Shown: positions 33,197 through 42,481 of the stretch, piece after piece
Numbering within the stretch: the stretch's first letter is position 1
Layout of the letters: every line of letters begins with the position of its first letter
Source of the DNA: Mesorhizobium sp. B2-3-4
GTDB lineage: Bacteria; Pseudomonadota; Alphaproteobacteria; Rhizobiales; Rhizobiaceae
Reading direction: 5' to 3'
Assembly: GCF_006442315.1 (NCBI RefSeq)
Contig: NZ_VFVY01000009.1
Coordinates: 124,001-188,000, forward strand
DNA: 64,000 nucleotides
The notes under the pieces: model-generated
What the model was told of the DNA's origin: nothing
Database searches by the model: none
Seen by the model: only the letters and a program-made list of their open reading frames with translations
Made by a program: the position numbers and the translations under genes

Positions 33197-35313
33197 TTCC
33201 GGATTTCAGTCAGATCGGCTGGGCGCCGCCGCGCCGCACGCCTGTCGAGGTCAAGGGACAGCGCACGACACCGGAAGGCCTCGTCGTCAAGCATCTCTAC
33301 AATCAGGGCGACCTAAAAGGCCTGCCGCATCTCGATACCTATCCAGGCCTGCCGCCCTTCGTGCGCGGCCCCTACCCGACCATGTATGTCCAGCAGCCCT
33401 GGACGATCCGGCAATATGCCGGCTTTTCGACAGCCGAAGAATCCAACGCATTCTACCGGCGCAATCTGGCCGCCGGCCAGAAGGGGCTTTCGGTCGCCTT
33501 CGATCTCGCCACGCATCGCGGCTATGACTCGGACCATCCGCGCGTCGCCGGCGATGTCGGCATGGCGGGCGTTGCCATCGATTCCATCCTCGACATGCGC
33601 CAGCTGTTCGACGGCATTCCGCTCGGCGACATGACGGTGTCGATGACGATGAACGGTGCGGTGCTGCCTATCATGGCGCTCTACATCGTGGCGGCCGAAG
33701 AACAAGGCGTCGCGCAGAGGGATCTGGCCGGGACCATTCAGAACGACATTCTGAAGGAGTTCATGGTCCGCAACACCTACATCTATCCGCCCAAACCCTC
33801 GATGCGGATCGTCTCGGACATCTTCTCCTACACGTCGAAGAACATGCCGAAGTTCAATTCGATATCGATATCCGGCTATCACATGCAGGAAGCCGGTGCG
33901 ACAGCCGACCTGGAGCTTGCCTATACGATAGCCGACGGCATCGACTATGCCCGCGCCGGCGTCGCGGCAGGGCTTGACATCGACCGCTTCGCGCCGCGCT
34001 TGTCCTTCTTCTGGGCGATCGGCATGAACTTCTTCATGGAAGTGGCCAAGCTCAGGGCGGCGCGCCTGTTGTGGGCGGCCCTGATGAAGAAGAATTTCGC
34101 GCCGAAGGACGAGCGCTCGCTTTCCCTGCGCACCCATTGCCAGACCTCGGGCTGGTCGCTGACAGCGCAGGATCCCTACAACAACATCATCCGCACCATG
34201 ATCGAGGCGATGGCGGCGACGCAGGGGCACACTCAGTCGCTGCACACCAACTCCTTCGACGAAGCCATGGCGCTGCCAACCGACCATTCAGCGCGCATCG
34301 CCCGCAACACGCAGCTCATCCTGCAGAAGGAATCCGGCACCACGCGCATCATCGATCCGTGGGGCGGTTCAGCCTATCTCGAGCGGCTGACCCACGATCT
34401 GGCGGCGCGCGCACTTGCCCACATCGAGGAGGTCGAGGCTCTCGGCGGCATGGCGGCCGCGATCGAAAAGGGCATACCCAAGCTGCGCATCGAGGAAGCT
34501 GCGGCCCGCACGCAGGCGCGCATCGATTCCGGCGAACAGATGCTGGTCGGGGTCAACGCGCACCGTCCCGAGACCGATATCGCGGTCGACGTGCTGAAGA
34601 TCGACAATGCCGAGGTCAGGGCAAGGCAATTGTCGAAGCTGCAGCGGCTGAAAGGCACGCGTGACGTCGTCGCCGTCGAAAGCGCGCTCGACGCGCTGAC
34701 CCGTGCCGCGAGAGGCGATGAGAACCTGCTGGAGTTCGCCATCCGCGCCGCGCGCGCCAATGCCACGGTTGGCGAAATTTCGTTCGCTCTGGAAAGAGCC
34801 TATGGCCGCCATGTGGCCACGGTGCAGACCATCTCCGGTGTCTACCGCAAGGCGCTTGGCGACAATCCGGTGGTCGACCGGCTGCAGGACAAGCTCGCTG
34901 CCTTCGAGAAGAAAAACGGCAGTAAGCCGCGTATTCTCGTGGCCAAGATGGGACAGGACGGCCACGACCGCGGGCAGAAAGTGGTTGCCACGGCTTTCGC
35001 CGATCTCGGCTTCGATGTCACCGTCGGCGCCATGTTCCAGACGCCTGAGGAGATCGCCAGGCTGGCTATCGCGCATGACGTGCATATCATCGGCGCGTCA
35101 TCGCTGGCGGCGGGCCACCTGACGCTGATCCCCGAATTGCGCGACACGCTGAAGAAGCTCGGCCATGGCGACATGCTGATCGTAGCGGGCGGCGTCATTC
35201 CACCGCAGGACTACGACGCGGTTCTGCAAGCGGGCGCCGCCGAGATTTTCCCGCCGGGCACAGTGATCCCGGAAGCGGCGGAGCGTTTGTTGGATAGGCT
35301 GCTGGTGGAATGA
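33193..35313 (+). CDS. mutB: Methylmalonyl-CoA mutase large (alpha) subunit
   Basis: The 706-residue adenosylcobalamin enzyme isomerises (R)-methylmalonyl-CoA to succinyl-CoA, completing propionate, Val, Ile and odd-chain fatty acid breakdown. The barrel carries [18 protein letters not shown] and the [12 protein letters not shown] segment. The C-terminal cobalamin domain has the DGHDRG (DxHxxG) motif near residue 600 and [10 protein letters not shown] near the end. The TTG start at 33193 is accepted because it overlaps the small-subunit stop by 4 nt and matches the family N-terminus. Strong coupling ensures equal subunits. Confidence 0.94.
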   Translation: MIPDFSQIGWAPPRRTPVEVKGQRTTPEGLVVKHLYNQGDLKGLPHLDTYPGLPPFVRGPYPTMYVQQPWTIRQYAGFSTAEESNAFYRRNLAAGQKGLSVAFDLATHRGYDSDHPRVAGDVGMAGVAIDSILDMRQLFDGIPLGDMTVSMTMNGAVLPIMALYIVAAEEQGVAQRDLAGTIQNDILKEFMVRNTYIYPPKPSMRIVSDIFSYTSKNMPKFNSISISGYHMQEAGATADLELAYTIADGIDYARAGVAAGLDIDRFAPRLSFFWAIGMNFFMEVAKLRAARLLWAALMKKNFAPKDERSLSLRTHCQTSGWSLTAQDPYNNIIRTMIEAMAATQGHTQSLHTNSFDEAMALPTDHSARIARNTQLILQKESGTTRIIDPWGGSAYLERLTHDLAARALAHIEEVEALGGMAAAIEKGIPKLRIEEAAARTQARIDSGEQMLVGVNAHRPETDIAVDVLKIDNAEVRARQLSKLQRLKGTRDVVAVESALDALTRAARGDENLLEFAIRAARANATVGEISFALERAYGRHVATVQTISGVYRKALGDNPVVDRLQDKLAAFEKKNGSKPRILVAKMGQDGHDRGQKVVATAFADLGFDVTVGAMFQTPEEIARLAIAHDVHIIGASSLAAGHLTLIPELRDTLKKLGHGDMLIVAGGVIPPQDYDAVLQAGAAEIFPPGTVIPEAAERLLDRLLVE

Positions 35314-35317
35314 CTCT

Positions 35318-35370
35318 GTTATAATATCCGTTGCAACGTCATGTATATCCGTTATAATTGGCGTTGCAAC
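35318..35370 (+). promoter_or_regulatory. Toxin-antitoxin promoter with two 20-bp direct repeats
   Basis: The composite unit GTTATAAT-N4-GTTGCAAC occurs at 35318-35337 and again at 35351-35370, exactly 33 bp apart (about three helical turns). GTTGCAAC is itself a perfect palindrome. TTGCAA at 35331-35336 and TATAAT at 35353-35358 form a promoter with a 16-bp spacer. AGGA at 35371-35374 is the ribosome-binding site for the antitoxin. The antitoxin or its toxin complex probably binds both palindromes. Confidence 0.7.
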
Positions 35371-35383
35371 AGGATGTTTCATC

Positions 35384-35605
35384 ATGAACACCACCATTCG
35401 TAAAATCGGGAATTCCGAAGGCGTGATCCTGCCGAAGGAACTTCTCGACCGCCTGAACATGAAGACTGGTGATCAGCTCCAGATTGTGGAAACGGATAAG
35501 GGTATTGCCCTCGAGCCGGTGGATGACAGTTTCGAGCGGCAGATGGAAGCCGCACGCAAGGTCATGGACAAGTACAAGGTCGCGCTTCAGAAGCTCGCGG
35601 AATGA
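35384..35605 (+). CDS. AbrB/MazE-type antitoxin
   Basis: The 73-residue protein has the swapped-hairpin AbrB/MazE DNA-binding fold: TTIRKIGNSEGVILPKELLDRLNMKTGDQL, the diagnostic first 30-odd residues (shown split as TTIRKIGNSEGV and ILPKELLDRL). A charged C-terminal helix (about 48-70) would wrap the toxin. It overlaps the downstream Doc gene by 4 nt, the normal antitoxin-first order. It is expected to neutralise Doc and repress the operon through the repeats upstream. Confidence 0.9.
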   Translation: MNTTIRKIGNSEGVILPKELLDRLNMKTGDQLQIVETDKGIALEPVDDSFERQMEAARKVMDKYKVALQKLAE

Positions 35606-35988
35606 GTTGGGAGTTCTTGACCCGTCGCGCGGTCGAAGCGATGCATGCCGAGCAGTTGCGCCGGAATGGCGGAGCCCGAGGTCTGCGGGATGAAAATGCT
35701 CTCGAATCGGCATTGGCTCACGCCGAAAAGGCCAACTATGGCGACCCGTCGATTGAAGATCTGGCGGCGGCCTACATCTTCGGCATCGCCAGAAACCATG
35801 CCTTTGTCGACGGCAACAAGCGCACGGCGATCGTAGCCGCCGGCGCCTTTCTAATCGTCAACGGTCACATGCTGACCGCCGACAACGGCACCTTGTATGA
35901 ATTTGTCATGGCAGTAGCCGCCGGCGAGATCGATGAAGCAGGCGCTGCCGCATTCTTCCGCGACCATGTCATCAAGATCGAAACATAG
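35602..35988 (+). CDS. doc: Doc/Fic-family toxin (death-on-curing)
   Basis: The 128-residue Fic-fold protein has motif NHAFVDGNKRTA with catalytic-site His66. Doc toxins phosphorylate elongation factor EF-Tu and stop translation; true Fic AMP-transferases need a longer HPFx(D/E)GNGR signature, absent here. The Phe-Val-Asp-Gly-Asn-Lys-Arg form is typical of Doc. It is translationally coupled to the AbrB-type antitoxin gene. It is convergent with the Gre factor gene, with only 5 nt between stops. Confidence 0.9.
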   Translation: MSWEFLTRRAVEAMHAEQLRRNGGARGLRDENALESALAHAEKANYGDPSIEDLAAAYIFGIARNHAFVDGNKRTAIVAAGAFLIVNGHMLTADNGTLYEFVMAVAAGEIDEAGAAAFFRDHVIKIET

Positions 35989-35993
35989 GCGGC

Positions 35994-36470
35994 CTACCCG
36001 CCATTGCTCAGCTTGACGATTTCCCATTCCTTGCCGTTGACGGCGGCGACGTCACCGACCTTCTTGCCAAACAGCGCAACGGCCATGGGCGATACATGGG
36101 AAATGGTGCCCTTGGTGGGATCGGCCTCGTCCTCGCCGACGATCTTCCAATGCACCTTCTTGCCGTCGTCGCCTTCCAGCGTGACGCCCATGCCGAAGCG
36201 GACGACATCGCTGCCCGGTTCCGGCACGGACAGTTCGGCATTCTCGCGCCGCGCGGTCCAGTAGCGCAGGTCACGCGAAACGACAGCGATACGCTCGCGG
36301 TCGGCCTTCCTCTCGGCCTTCGCCAGGACATCGCGCAGATCGGATAGGTTTTCCTCGATCTGCGCCAGGCCGCGCTCCGTCACCAGATTGCGATGCGTGC
36401 TGATCGGCCTCTCGCCAACGCCGGCGATGGCATTCTCGCTGTCTTCTTCGCGGGTAAAAGCTCTGCTCAT
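35994..36470 (-). CDS. GreA/GreB-family transcript cleavage factor
   Basis: The 158-residue protein has an N-terminal coiled coil (about 35-90, ERGLAQIEENLSDLRDVLAKAERKAD in parts) and a C-terminal FKBP-like domain ending ISHVSPMAVALFGKKVGDVAAV, the Gre signature. Such factors enter the RNA polymerase secondary channel and stimulate cleavage of backtracked RNA. The layout fits the shorter GreA/GreB-like alphaproteobacterial group; exact paralogue is uncertain. Confidence 0.85.
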   Translation of the reverse strand: MSRAFTREEDSENAIAGVGERPISTHRNLVTERGLAQIEENLSDLRDVLAKAERKADRERIAVVSRDLRYWTARRENAELSVPEPGSDVVRFGMGVTLEGDDGKKVHWKIVGEDEADPTKGTISHVSPMAVALFGKKVGDVAAVNGKEWEIVKLSNGG

Positions 36471-36579
36471 GACCTGAACTTAGGCACACCGGGCCTGATC
36501 GACAAGCCATTGCCCGAAGTAGACGGCACGGCTGGCACGATTCCTGCGATCTCTCGTCAAACACTGGGATTGTGTGCCG

Positions 36580-37956
36580 ATGTTGAACAGACGAACGCTG
36601 CTGACGCAGACCGCCGGCTTTGCCGTCCTGGGCCTCGCGCTCGGCAAGGCGGCGGCCGCCGGCCTGACCGGGATCGAGAAAGCCTCGATGCGCGGTTCGA
36701 TCAACGCCGCCGAACTCGGCGTGCAGCCCGGTACGTTTGACGACCAGAGCAAGGCCTTCGCCAAGCTGTTGCGCGACGCGAACGGCCGCGACATGCCTGT
36801 TTTCCTGCCGCCCGGCACCTATGTGGTGTCCAATCTCTCGCTGCCCGGCCGGGTGCATCTTTCCGGCGTGCCGGGCGCGACCCGCATCGTCTATGGCGGC
36901 GACGGCCATCTGTTCATGGCCGAACAGGCCGACCATATCGAACTCAGCGGGCTCGTCTTCGATGGCGCGAACCGCTCGATGGGCGACTATGCGCAAGGGC
37001 TGCTCGACCTGCGCCGGGTCGCACATCTGGTGGTGGACAACTGCCAGATCACAGGCAGCGACAAGAACGGACTGGCGCTCGAACATGCCTCGGGCCGCAT
37101 CGAGCGCTCGGACATATCCGGTGCGGCGGACGCCGGCATCTATTCCGTCGAGGCCGCAGGGCTGGCGATAACAGGCAACACCGTCTCCGACTGCGCCAAT
37201 GGCGGCATCCTCGTGCACCGCTGGCAAGCGGCGGAAGACGGCACCATGGTCAGCGGCAACCGCGTCGAACGCATCGGCGCGCGCAGCGGCGGCACCGGCC
37301 AGAACGGCAACGGCATCAATGCCTTCCGCGCCGGCAATGTCGTCATCTCGGGCAACGTGGTGTCCGATTGCGCCTTCTCGGCGATCCGTGCCAACAGTTC
37401 CAGCAATCTGCAGATATCGGGCAACACCTGTTCACGCTCGGGCGAAACGGCCGTCTATTCCGAATTCTCGTTCGAAGGCGCCGTCATTTCCAACAACATC
37501 GTCGACGGCGCGGCTAACGGCATCTCGGTCGTCAACTTCAACGAAGGCGGCCGCATGGGTGTCTGCTCGAGCAACATCGTGCGCAATCTGTCGACATCGG
37601 GCCCCTACACGGCGGACCCGCCCGGCTTCGGCGTCGGCATCGCCGTCGAAGCAGACACGATCGCGTCCAACAACGTCATCGAGAACGCGCCGCTCTACGG
37701 CATGTCGCTCGGCTGGGGGCCGTATCTGCGCAATGTCGTGGCCAGCGCAAACATCATCCGCAAGGCAGGCACCGGCATCGTCGTCAGTGTGGTCGAGGGT
37801 GCCGGCACGGCCGTCATATCGGACAATGTCATCGACGGCGCGTCGAACGGGGCGGTCGTCGGCCAGCGTTGGGCCGAACCGGTCACCGCGGATCTGACCC
37901 AGACCAGCAGCAGCGGCTTTGCGCACCTGACCGTCGAGCGCAACCGCGTCAGCTGA
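36580..37956 (+). CDS. TIGR03808-type Tat-exported repetitive beta-helix protein
   Basis: The 458-residue protein begins with a twin-arginine signal (LNRRTLLTQTAG, cleavage near residue 25). The rest is a right-handed parallel beta-helix with recurrent short turns such as ISGNTCSRSGETAVYSE, GNTVSDCANGGILV and ISNNIVDGAANGIS. It matches the TIGR03808 family of Tat-translocated repetitive proteins in rhizobia and relatives. Beta-helix proteins often bind or cleave polysaccharides. The role is unknown. The start at ATG 36580 is chosen over a GTG two codons upstream. Confidence 0.85.
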   Translation: MLNRRTLLTQTAGFAVLGLALGKAAAAGLTGIEKASMRGSINAAELGVQPGTFDDQSKAFAKLLRDANGRDMPVFLPPGTYVVSNLSLPGRVHLSGVPGATRIVYGGDGHLFMAEQADHIELSGLVFDGANRSMGDYAQGLLDLRRVAHLVVDNCQITGSDKNGLALEHASGRIERSDISGAADAGIYSVEAAGLAITGNTVSDCANGGILVHRWQAAEDGTMVSGNRVERIGARSGGTGQNGNGINAFRAGNVVISGNVVSDCAFSAIRANSSSNLQISGNTCSRSGETAVYSEFSFEGAVISNNIVDGAANGISVVNFNEGGRMGVCSSNIVRNLSTSGPYTADPPGFGVGIAVEADTIASNNVIENAPLYGMSLGWGPYLRNVVASANIIRKAGTGIVVSVVEGAGTAVISDNVIDGASNGAVVGQRWAEPVTADLTQTSSSGFAHLTVERNRVS

Positions 37957-37965
37957 TTGCCACCT

Positions 37966-38970
37966 TCAATTCAACGCCGACGTCGGCCTCAGTGCCCCGA
38001 CCTTGGCGCCGATCCGGCTTTCTATGGGGGCGTTCGCCAGATCGAGCAGCTTCGCGGACAGGCTGTCATCGGTCCGCAGCAGCTTGGCCAGCACGGCGGC
38101 GGCGATTGCATCACCGGCGCGCCCGGCGCCATCATCGCATTTGACGGCGATGCCGAGGCCGAGTTCGGGAATCGCGGCACAGTGAACGCCCTCGGCCCCG
38201 CCCTTGGCAAAAATCCGTCCGGGAGCCGCCTGCATCAGCAACAGATCAGCGCGACCAGTGCCGGCAACGAAGAATGGTTCCGCCATGCAGGCCGAAAGCA
38301 GCCGCTTCGCCGCCTTCGCCCGCTCCGGGCCGAAGCCGTTTGTCGTCACCATGCGGGCAAAGCCGAGCGCAAAACTCTTCAGAGGCACCGCATAGGTCGG
38401 GATCGAACAGCCATCCGTCGCGCGTTCGTCGGCACCGTGGACAGCGCCGGTGACGGACTGCATGGCGTCGCGCACCATTTCCTGCAAGGCGTGCCCCGCC
38501 TTGACGTAGCCGCGATGCTCAATGCCCGAATGGACGCAAGTGCAGAGGAAGCCGGAATGCTTTCCGGAACAATTGTTGTGCAGCGCGTTTGGCGAGCCGC
38601 CGGTGCGCGCAAGCGCAATTTCCGCGTCATGGTCCGAAGGCCAGTGGGTGCCGCATTCGAGCGCCGAGCCGTCCAGCCCGGCCCTGGCCAGCATGGACCG
38701 CGCCAACTCGACATGCGCCGGTTCGCCGGAATGGGAGGCGCAGGCCAGCGCCAGTTCGCGGTTGCCGAAGCCATAGGCGTCGGCGGCACCGGTTTCGACC
38801 AGCGGCAGGGCCTGGATCGCCTTGACGGCGGAACGCGGAAAGACGGGCCTGGAAGTGTCGCCGATCTCAAGCACCGGCTTGCCGTCGGCATCGAAGACGG
38901 CGACGGCGCCGCGGTGGGCGCTCTCGACAATGGCGCCACGCAAGACTTCGATCAGAACCGGATTTGCCAT
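37966..38970 (-). CDS. L-asparaginase (Rhizobium etli class)
   Basis: The 334-residue protein belongs to the AnsA/ReAV-like class 3 asparaginases, unrelated to E. coli AnsA or AnsB. The catalytic NNCSGKHSGF carries the conserved Ser-Gly-Lys-His and a metal-site Cys, and TDGCSIPTYAVP gives the second Cys of the zinc-binding pair. It hydrolyses Asn to Asp and ammonia in the cytoplasm; no signal peptide is seen. It ends 9 nt from the convergent TIGR03808 gene and lies 27 nt downstream of the thiolase gene on the same strand. Confidence 0.88.
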   Translation of the reverse strand: MANPVLIEVLRGAIVESAHRGAVAVFDADGKPVLEIGDTSRPVFPRSAVKAIQALPLVETGAADAYGFGNRELALACASHSGEPAHVELARSMLARAGLDGSALECGTHWPSDHDAEIALARTGGSPNALHNNCSGKHSGFLCTCVHSGIEHRGYVKAGHALQEMVRDAMQSVTGAVHGADERATDGCSIPTYAVPLKSFALGFARMVTTNGFGPERAKAAKRLLSACMAEPFFVAGTGRADLLLMQAAPGRIFAKGGAEGVHCAAIPELGLGIAVKCDDGAGRAGDAIAAAVLAKLLRTDDSLSAKLLDLANAPIESRIGAKVGALRPTSALN

Positions 38971-38997
38971 GTCACCTCCCGCGAATGCCGGGGCGGT

Positions 38998-40164
38998 TTA
39001 CCTGATCCGGTCGAGAATGGAAACGTAATTGGCGACCGCCGCGCCGCCCATGTTGAAGATGCCGCCGAGTTTCGCGCCCGGCACCTGGATGCCGCCGGCT
39101 TCGCCAACGAGTTGCATGGCGGTCAGGACATGCATGGAGACACCGGTGGCGCCGATCGGATGGCCCTTGGCCTTCAGCCCGCCGGAGGGGTTGACCGGCA
39201 GGCGGCCATCCCTGGCTGTCGTGCCGTCCAGTGCCAGCTTTGCGCCCTCACCAGGCTTGGCCAACCCCATCGCCTCGTATTCGATCAGTTCAGCGATGGT
39301 GAAGCAGTCATGCGTCTCGACAAAGGAGAGATCGTCGAGCGTCACGCCTGCATTTTTCAAGGCCCGGTTCCAGGCCTGCTCGCAGCCTTCGAAAGCAAGA
39401 ATGTCGCGCTTCGACATCGGCAGGAAATCCTGCACATGTTCATTGGCGCGGAAGGCGACGGCGCGGCGCATCTTCAAGGCGGTCGCCGTATCGGCAAGCA
39501 CAAGGGCCGCGGCGCCATCGGAGACCAGCGAGCAATCGGTGCGCTTCAAGGGGCCAGCGACGAAGGGGTTCCTTTCACTCTCCTGCCGGCAGAATTCATA
39601 GCCGAAATCCTTGCGCATCTGCGCATAGGGATTGTCGACGCCGTTCTTGTGGTTCTTGGCGGCGATCATGGCGAGCGCGTCCGACTGGTCACCATAGCGC
39701 TGGAAATAGGCTTGCGCGATCTTGCCGAAGACGCCGGCAAAGCCCGCCGGCGTCTCGCCGTCCTCGGGCAAATAGGAGGCTTTGAGCAGGTTCTTGCCGA
39801 TCTCGGGACCTGGCGTGGTCGTCATCAGCTCGGCGCCGACCACCAGCACGATGCGCGCGGCGTTGGCGTCGATGGCGCGTATGCCTTGCCGGACGGCCGC
39901 CGAACCGGTGGCACAGGCATTCTCGACCCGCGTCGCCGGTTTGAAGCGCAGCCGGTCGTCGGCCTGAAGAACCAGACTTGCCGTGAAATCCTGCGCGGAA
40001 AAGCCGGCGTTGAAATGGCCGAGCACGATCTCGTCGACCTCGTCGGGGCCGATGCCGGCATGATCGAGCGCGTCGGTCGCCACCTTGACGATGAGGTTTT
40101 CGAGGGTCTCGCCTTCGAGTTTCCCGAAGCGCGAATGCGCCCAGCCGACGATGCATGCGGTCAT
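38998..40164 (-). CDS. Thiolase-family acetyl-CoA acetyltransferase (SCPx-like)
   Basis: The 388-residue enzyme is a thiolase-fold protein of the SCPx/lipid-transfer group. The nucleophilic Cys is in RVENACATGSAAV near residue 90, HDCF follows in the second half, and the closing GGLKAKGHPIGATG provides the His of the active site. The ATG at 40164 has GGAG six nt upstream. Such proteins cleave or form beta-ketoacyl-CoA; many need a small OB-fold partner (DUF35), which I do not see next to it. It is divergent from betI, across the betI operator. Confidence 0.82.
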   Translation of the reverse strand: MTACIVGWAHSRFGKLEGETLENLIVKVATDALDHAGIGPDEVDEIVLGHFNAGFSAQDFTASLVLQADDRLRFKPATRVENACATGSAAVRQGIRAIDANAARIVLVVGAELMTTTPGPEIGKNLLKASYLPEDGETPAGFAGVFGKIAQAYFQRYGDQSDALAMIAAKNHKNGVDNPYAQMRKDFGYEFCRQESERNPFVAGPLKRTDCSLVSDGAAALVLADTATALKMRRAVAFRANEHVQDFLPMSKRDILAFEGCEQAWNRALKNAGVTLDDLSFVETHDCFTIAELIEYEAMGLAKPGEGAKLALDGTTARDGRLPVNPSGGLKAKGHPIGATGVSMHVLTAMQLVGEAGGIQVPGAKLGGIFNMGGAAVANYVSILDRIR

Positions 40165-40306
40165 GGCGGTCTCCATCCTTGGCGCCAGCCCCTCGCCCAT
40201 GGCTCGTGGCGCGCCTCGCCTTTATTGTTCAAATATAAACATTCTTGCCCGGACCGTGAAGGGCCGCAACGCAACAATCGCTTGGTGCAGCCGACGCAAG
40301 GGTCGA

Positions 40307-40336
40307 TTTTTTATTGATTGACGCGTCAATAAAAAA
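40307..40336. promoter_or_regulatory. Probable BetI operator
   Basis: TTTTTTATTGA (40307-40317) and TCAATAAAAAA (40326-40336) are perfect 11-bp inverted arms around an 8-bp centre. An overlapping perfect palindrome TTGACGCGTCAA lies at 40318-40329. The pattern resembles known BetI sites, which contain ATTGA and TCAAT half-sites. It lies 29 bp before betI and between it and the divergent thiolase gene. Confidence 0.75.
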
Positions 40337-40364
40337 TAACCTCCCGGCAAAAATCGGGAACAGC

Positions 40365-40955
40365 GTGCCAAAAGTCGGAATGGAGCCATTGCGCCGCAAG
40401 GCGCTCATCGACGCGACGATCTCGGCGATCGGCGAGCGTGGCTCGCTTGACGTGACCATGTCCGAGATCGCCGGACGGGCCGGCGTGTCCTCAGCGCTTG
40501 CCCATCACTATTTCGGCGCCAAGGACGAACTGTTGTTCGCGACCATGCGGCACATTCTGGCCGAACTGACCGTCGACATGCGCCGCGCCCTGCAATCCGC
40601 CACATCCGCGCGCGAGCGCGTCTCGGCGGTGGTTGCCGTCAACTTCTCCGACGTCCAGTTCCAGGCCGAAACCATCGCCGCATGGCTCGCCTTCTATGTC
40701 GAGGCGCAGCAATCATCCTCGTTGCGCCGCTTGCTCAGAATCTACGCGCGACGGCTGCATTCTAACCTGATGAGCGGGTTGGCCGGCATCCTTCCCAGAG
40801 CCGAAGCCGACCGCGCGGCGGAAGCGACGGCGGCAATGATCGACGGGCTCTACATCAGGCGCGCGCTAAAGGACGGCGTGCCCGATGCGGCGACCGCGAT
40901 CGCTCTGGTCGAGGACTATCTTGAAACCAAACTTGGCGGACGGCCCAAACAGTGA
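40365..40955 (+). CDS. betI: BetI, choline-responsive TetR-family repressor
   Basis: The 196-residue regulator carries a TetR helix-turn-helix at about residues 12-50 ([28 protein letters not shown] in parts) and the BetI-like start [18 protein letters not shown]. BetI represses the bet genes and releases DNA when choline is bound. The GTG at 40365 is chosen because it reproduces the conserved N-terminus of rhizobial BetI; the frame back to 40314 runs through the operator. Overlaps betC by 4 nt. Confidence 0.93.
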   Translation: MPKVGMEPLRRKALIDATISAIGERGSLDVTMSEIAGRAGVSSALAHHYFGAKDELLFATMRHILAELTVDMRRALQSATSARERVSAVVAVNFSDVQFQAETIAAWLAFYVEAQQSSSLRRLLRIYARRLHSNLMSGLAGILPRAEADRAAEATAAMIDGLYIRRALKDGVPDAATAIALVEDYLETKLGGRPKQ

Positions 40956-42481
40956 CAACGAAGCGACCCAATTTCCTGATCATCATGGTCGATCAGCTTA
41001 ACGGGACCTTGTTCCCGGACGGGCCGGCGGAATTTCTGCACACGCCGCATCTGAGGGCTCTGGCCGCGCGCTCGGCACGCTTTGCCAACAACTATACAGC
41101 CTCGCCGCTCTGCGCGCCGGGCCGCGCCTCCTTCATGAGCGGCCAGTTGCCGTCGCGCACCGGGGTCTACGACAACGCCGCGGAGTTCACCTCGTCTATC
41201 CCGACCTTTGCGCACCATTTGCGTGGCGTCGGCTACTACACCTGCCTGTCCGGCAAGATGCACTTCGTCGGACCAGACCAGTTGCACGGTTTCGAGGAAC
41301 GGCTGACCACCGACATCTATCCGGCGGATTTCGGCTGGACGCCGGACTATCGCAAGCCCGGCGAGCGCATCGAGTGGTGGTATCACAATCTTGGCTCGGT
41401 AACCGGCGCCGGCGTCGCAGAGACCAGCAACCAGATGGAGTATGACGACGAGGTCGCGTTCCTCGCGTCCCAGAAACTCTACCAGCTCTCGCGCGAACAG
41501 GACGATGCCGACCGTCGGCCCTGGTGTCTTACGGTCTCGCTTTCGCACCCGCACGATCCCTATGTCGCGCGCAAGCAGTATTGGGATCTCTATGAGCATT
41601 GCCAGGCGCTGGATCCGGAAATCGGGTTCATCGCGCATGACGACCAGGACACGCATTCCCAGCGCCTCTACCATGCCAGTGATTATCCCTCTTTCGAGAT
41701 CACGCCGGAGCAGGTCCGGCGTTCGCGACGCGGCTATTTCGCCAACATCTCCTATGTCGACGACAAGGTCGGCGAGCTTCTCGACGTTCTCACGCGAACG
41801 CGCATGCTCGACGACACGATCATCCTGTTCTGCTCCGATCACGGCGACATGCTGGGTGAGCGCGGCCTGTGGTTCAAAATGAGCTTCTTCGAAGGTTCGG
41901 CGCGGGTGCCGTTGATGATTTCCGGCAAGGGTATTCGTGCCGGGCTGATCGAGGCGCCGGTCTCCAATCTCGACGTCGCGCCAACGCTTTGCGACCTCGC
42001 CGGCATCGACATCGGGGCGATCGCGCCATGGACCGACGGCCAGTCGCTGCTGCCGCTCACCAATGGCGGGCAGCGCACGGCACCGGTCTTGATCGAATAC
42101 GCGGCCGAAGGGTCCTATGCGCCCTTGGTGGCCATCCGTGACGGCAGATACAAATTCGTCCACTGCGAACTCGATGCGCCGCAATTGTTCGATCTCGAAG
42201 CCGACCGCCTCGAGCGGAACAACCTGGCCGACGATCCGGCCAATGCGGCGCTGGTAGCGGCATTCATGGACAAGGTTCGGGCGCGCTGGAACATGGTTGG
42301 TTTCGACGCGGCCGTGCGCGAAAGCCAGGCACGCCGCTGGGTCGTCTACCCGGCATTGCGTAACGGCGCCTATTACCCCTGGGATTTCCAGCCGCTGCAG
42401 AAGGCATCGGAACGGTACATGCGCAATCACATGAACCTCGACAATCTCGAAGAGAGCAAAAGGTATCCGCGAGGCGAATGA
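40952..42481 (+). CDS. betC: Choline-sulfatase
   Basis: The 509-residue sulfatase hydrolyses choline-O-sulfate to choline and sulfate. Cys54 in [10 protein letters not shown] is the residue converted to formylglycine and falls at the position of the known Sinorhizobium enzyme. [11 protein letters not shown] and the [10 protein letters not shown] metal loop are present, as is the C-terminal signature region PRGE-type tail. The GTG start overlaps betI by 4 nt. In rhizobia the usual order is betICBA; here a dehydratase gene follows betC. Confidence 0.94.
   Translation: MTTKRPNFLIIMVDQLNGTLFPDGPAEFLHTPHLRALAARSARFANNYTASPLCAPGRASFMSGQLPSRTGVYDNAAEFTSSIPTFAHHLRGVGYYTCLSGKMHFVGPDQLHGFEERLTTDIYPADFGWTPDYRKPGERIEWWYHNLGSVTGAGVAETSNQMEYDDEVAFLASQKLYQLSREQDDADRRPWCLTVSLSHPHDPYVARKQYWDLYEHCQALDPEIGFIAHDDQDTHSQRLYHASDYPSFEITPEQVRRSRRGYFANISYVDDKVGELLDVLTRTRMLDDTIILFCSDHGDMLGERGLWFKMSFFEGSARVPLMISGKGIRAGLIEAPVSNLDVAPTLCDLAGIDIGAIAPWTDGQSLLPLTNGGQRTAPVLIEYAAEGSYAPLVAIRDGRYKFVHCELDAPQLFDLEADRLERNNLADDPANAALVAAFMDKVRARWNMVGFDAAVRESQARRWVVYPALRNGAYYPWDFQPLQKASERYMRNHMNLDNLEESKRYPRGE

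Noticed and set aside
37957..40317. 786-codon plus-strand frame
   Set aside because: It is antisense to the asparaginase and thiolase genes, both with clear catalytic motifs.
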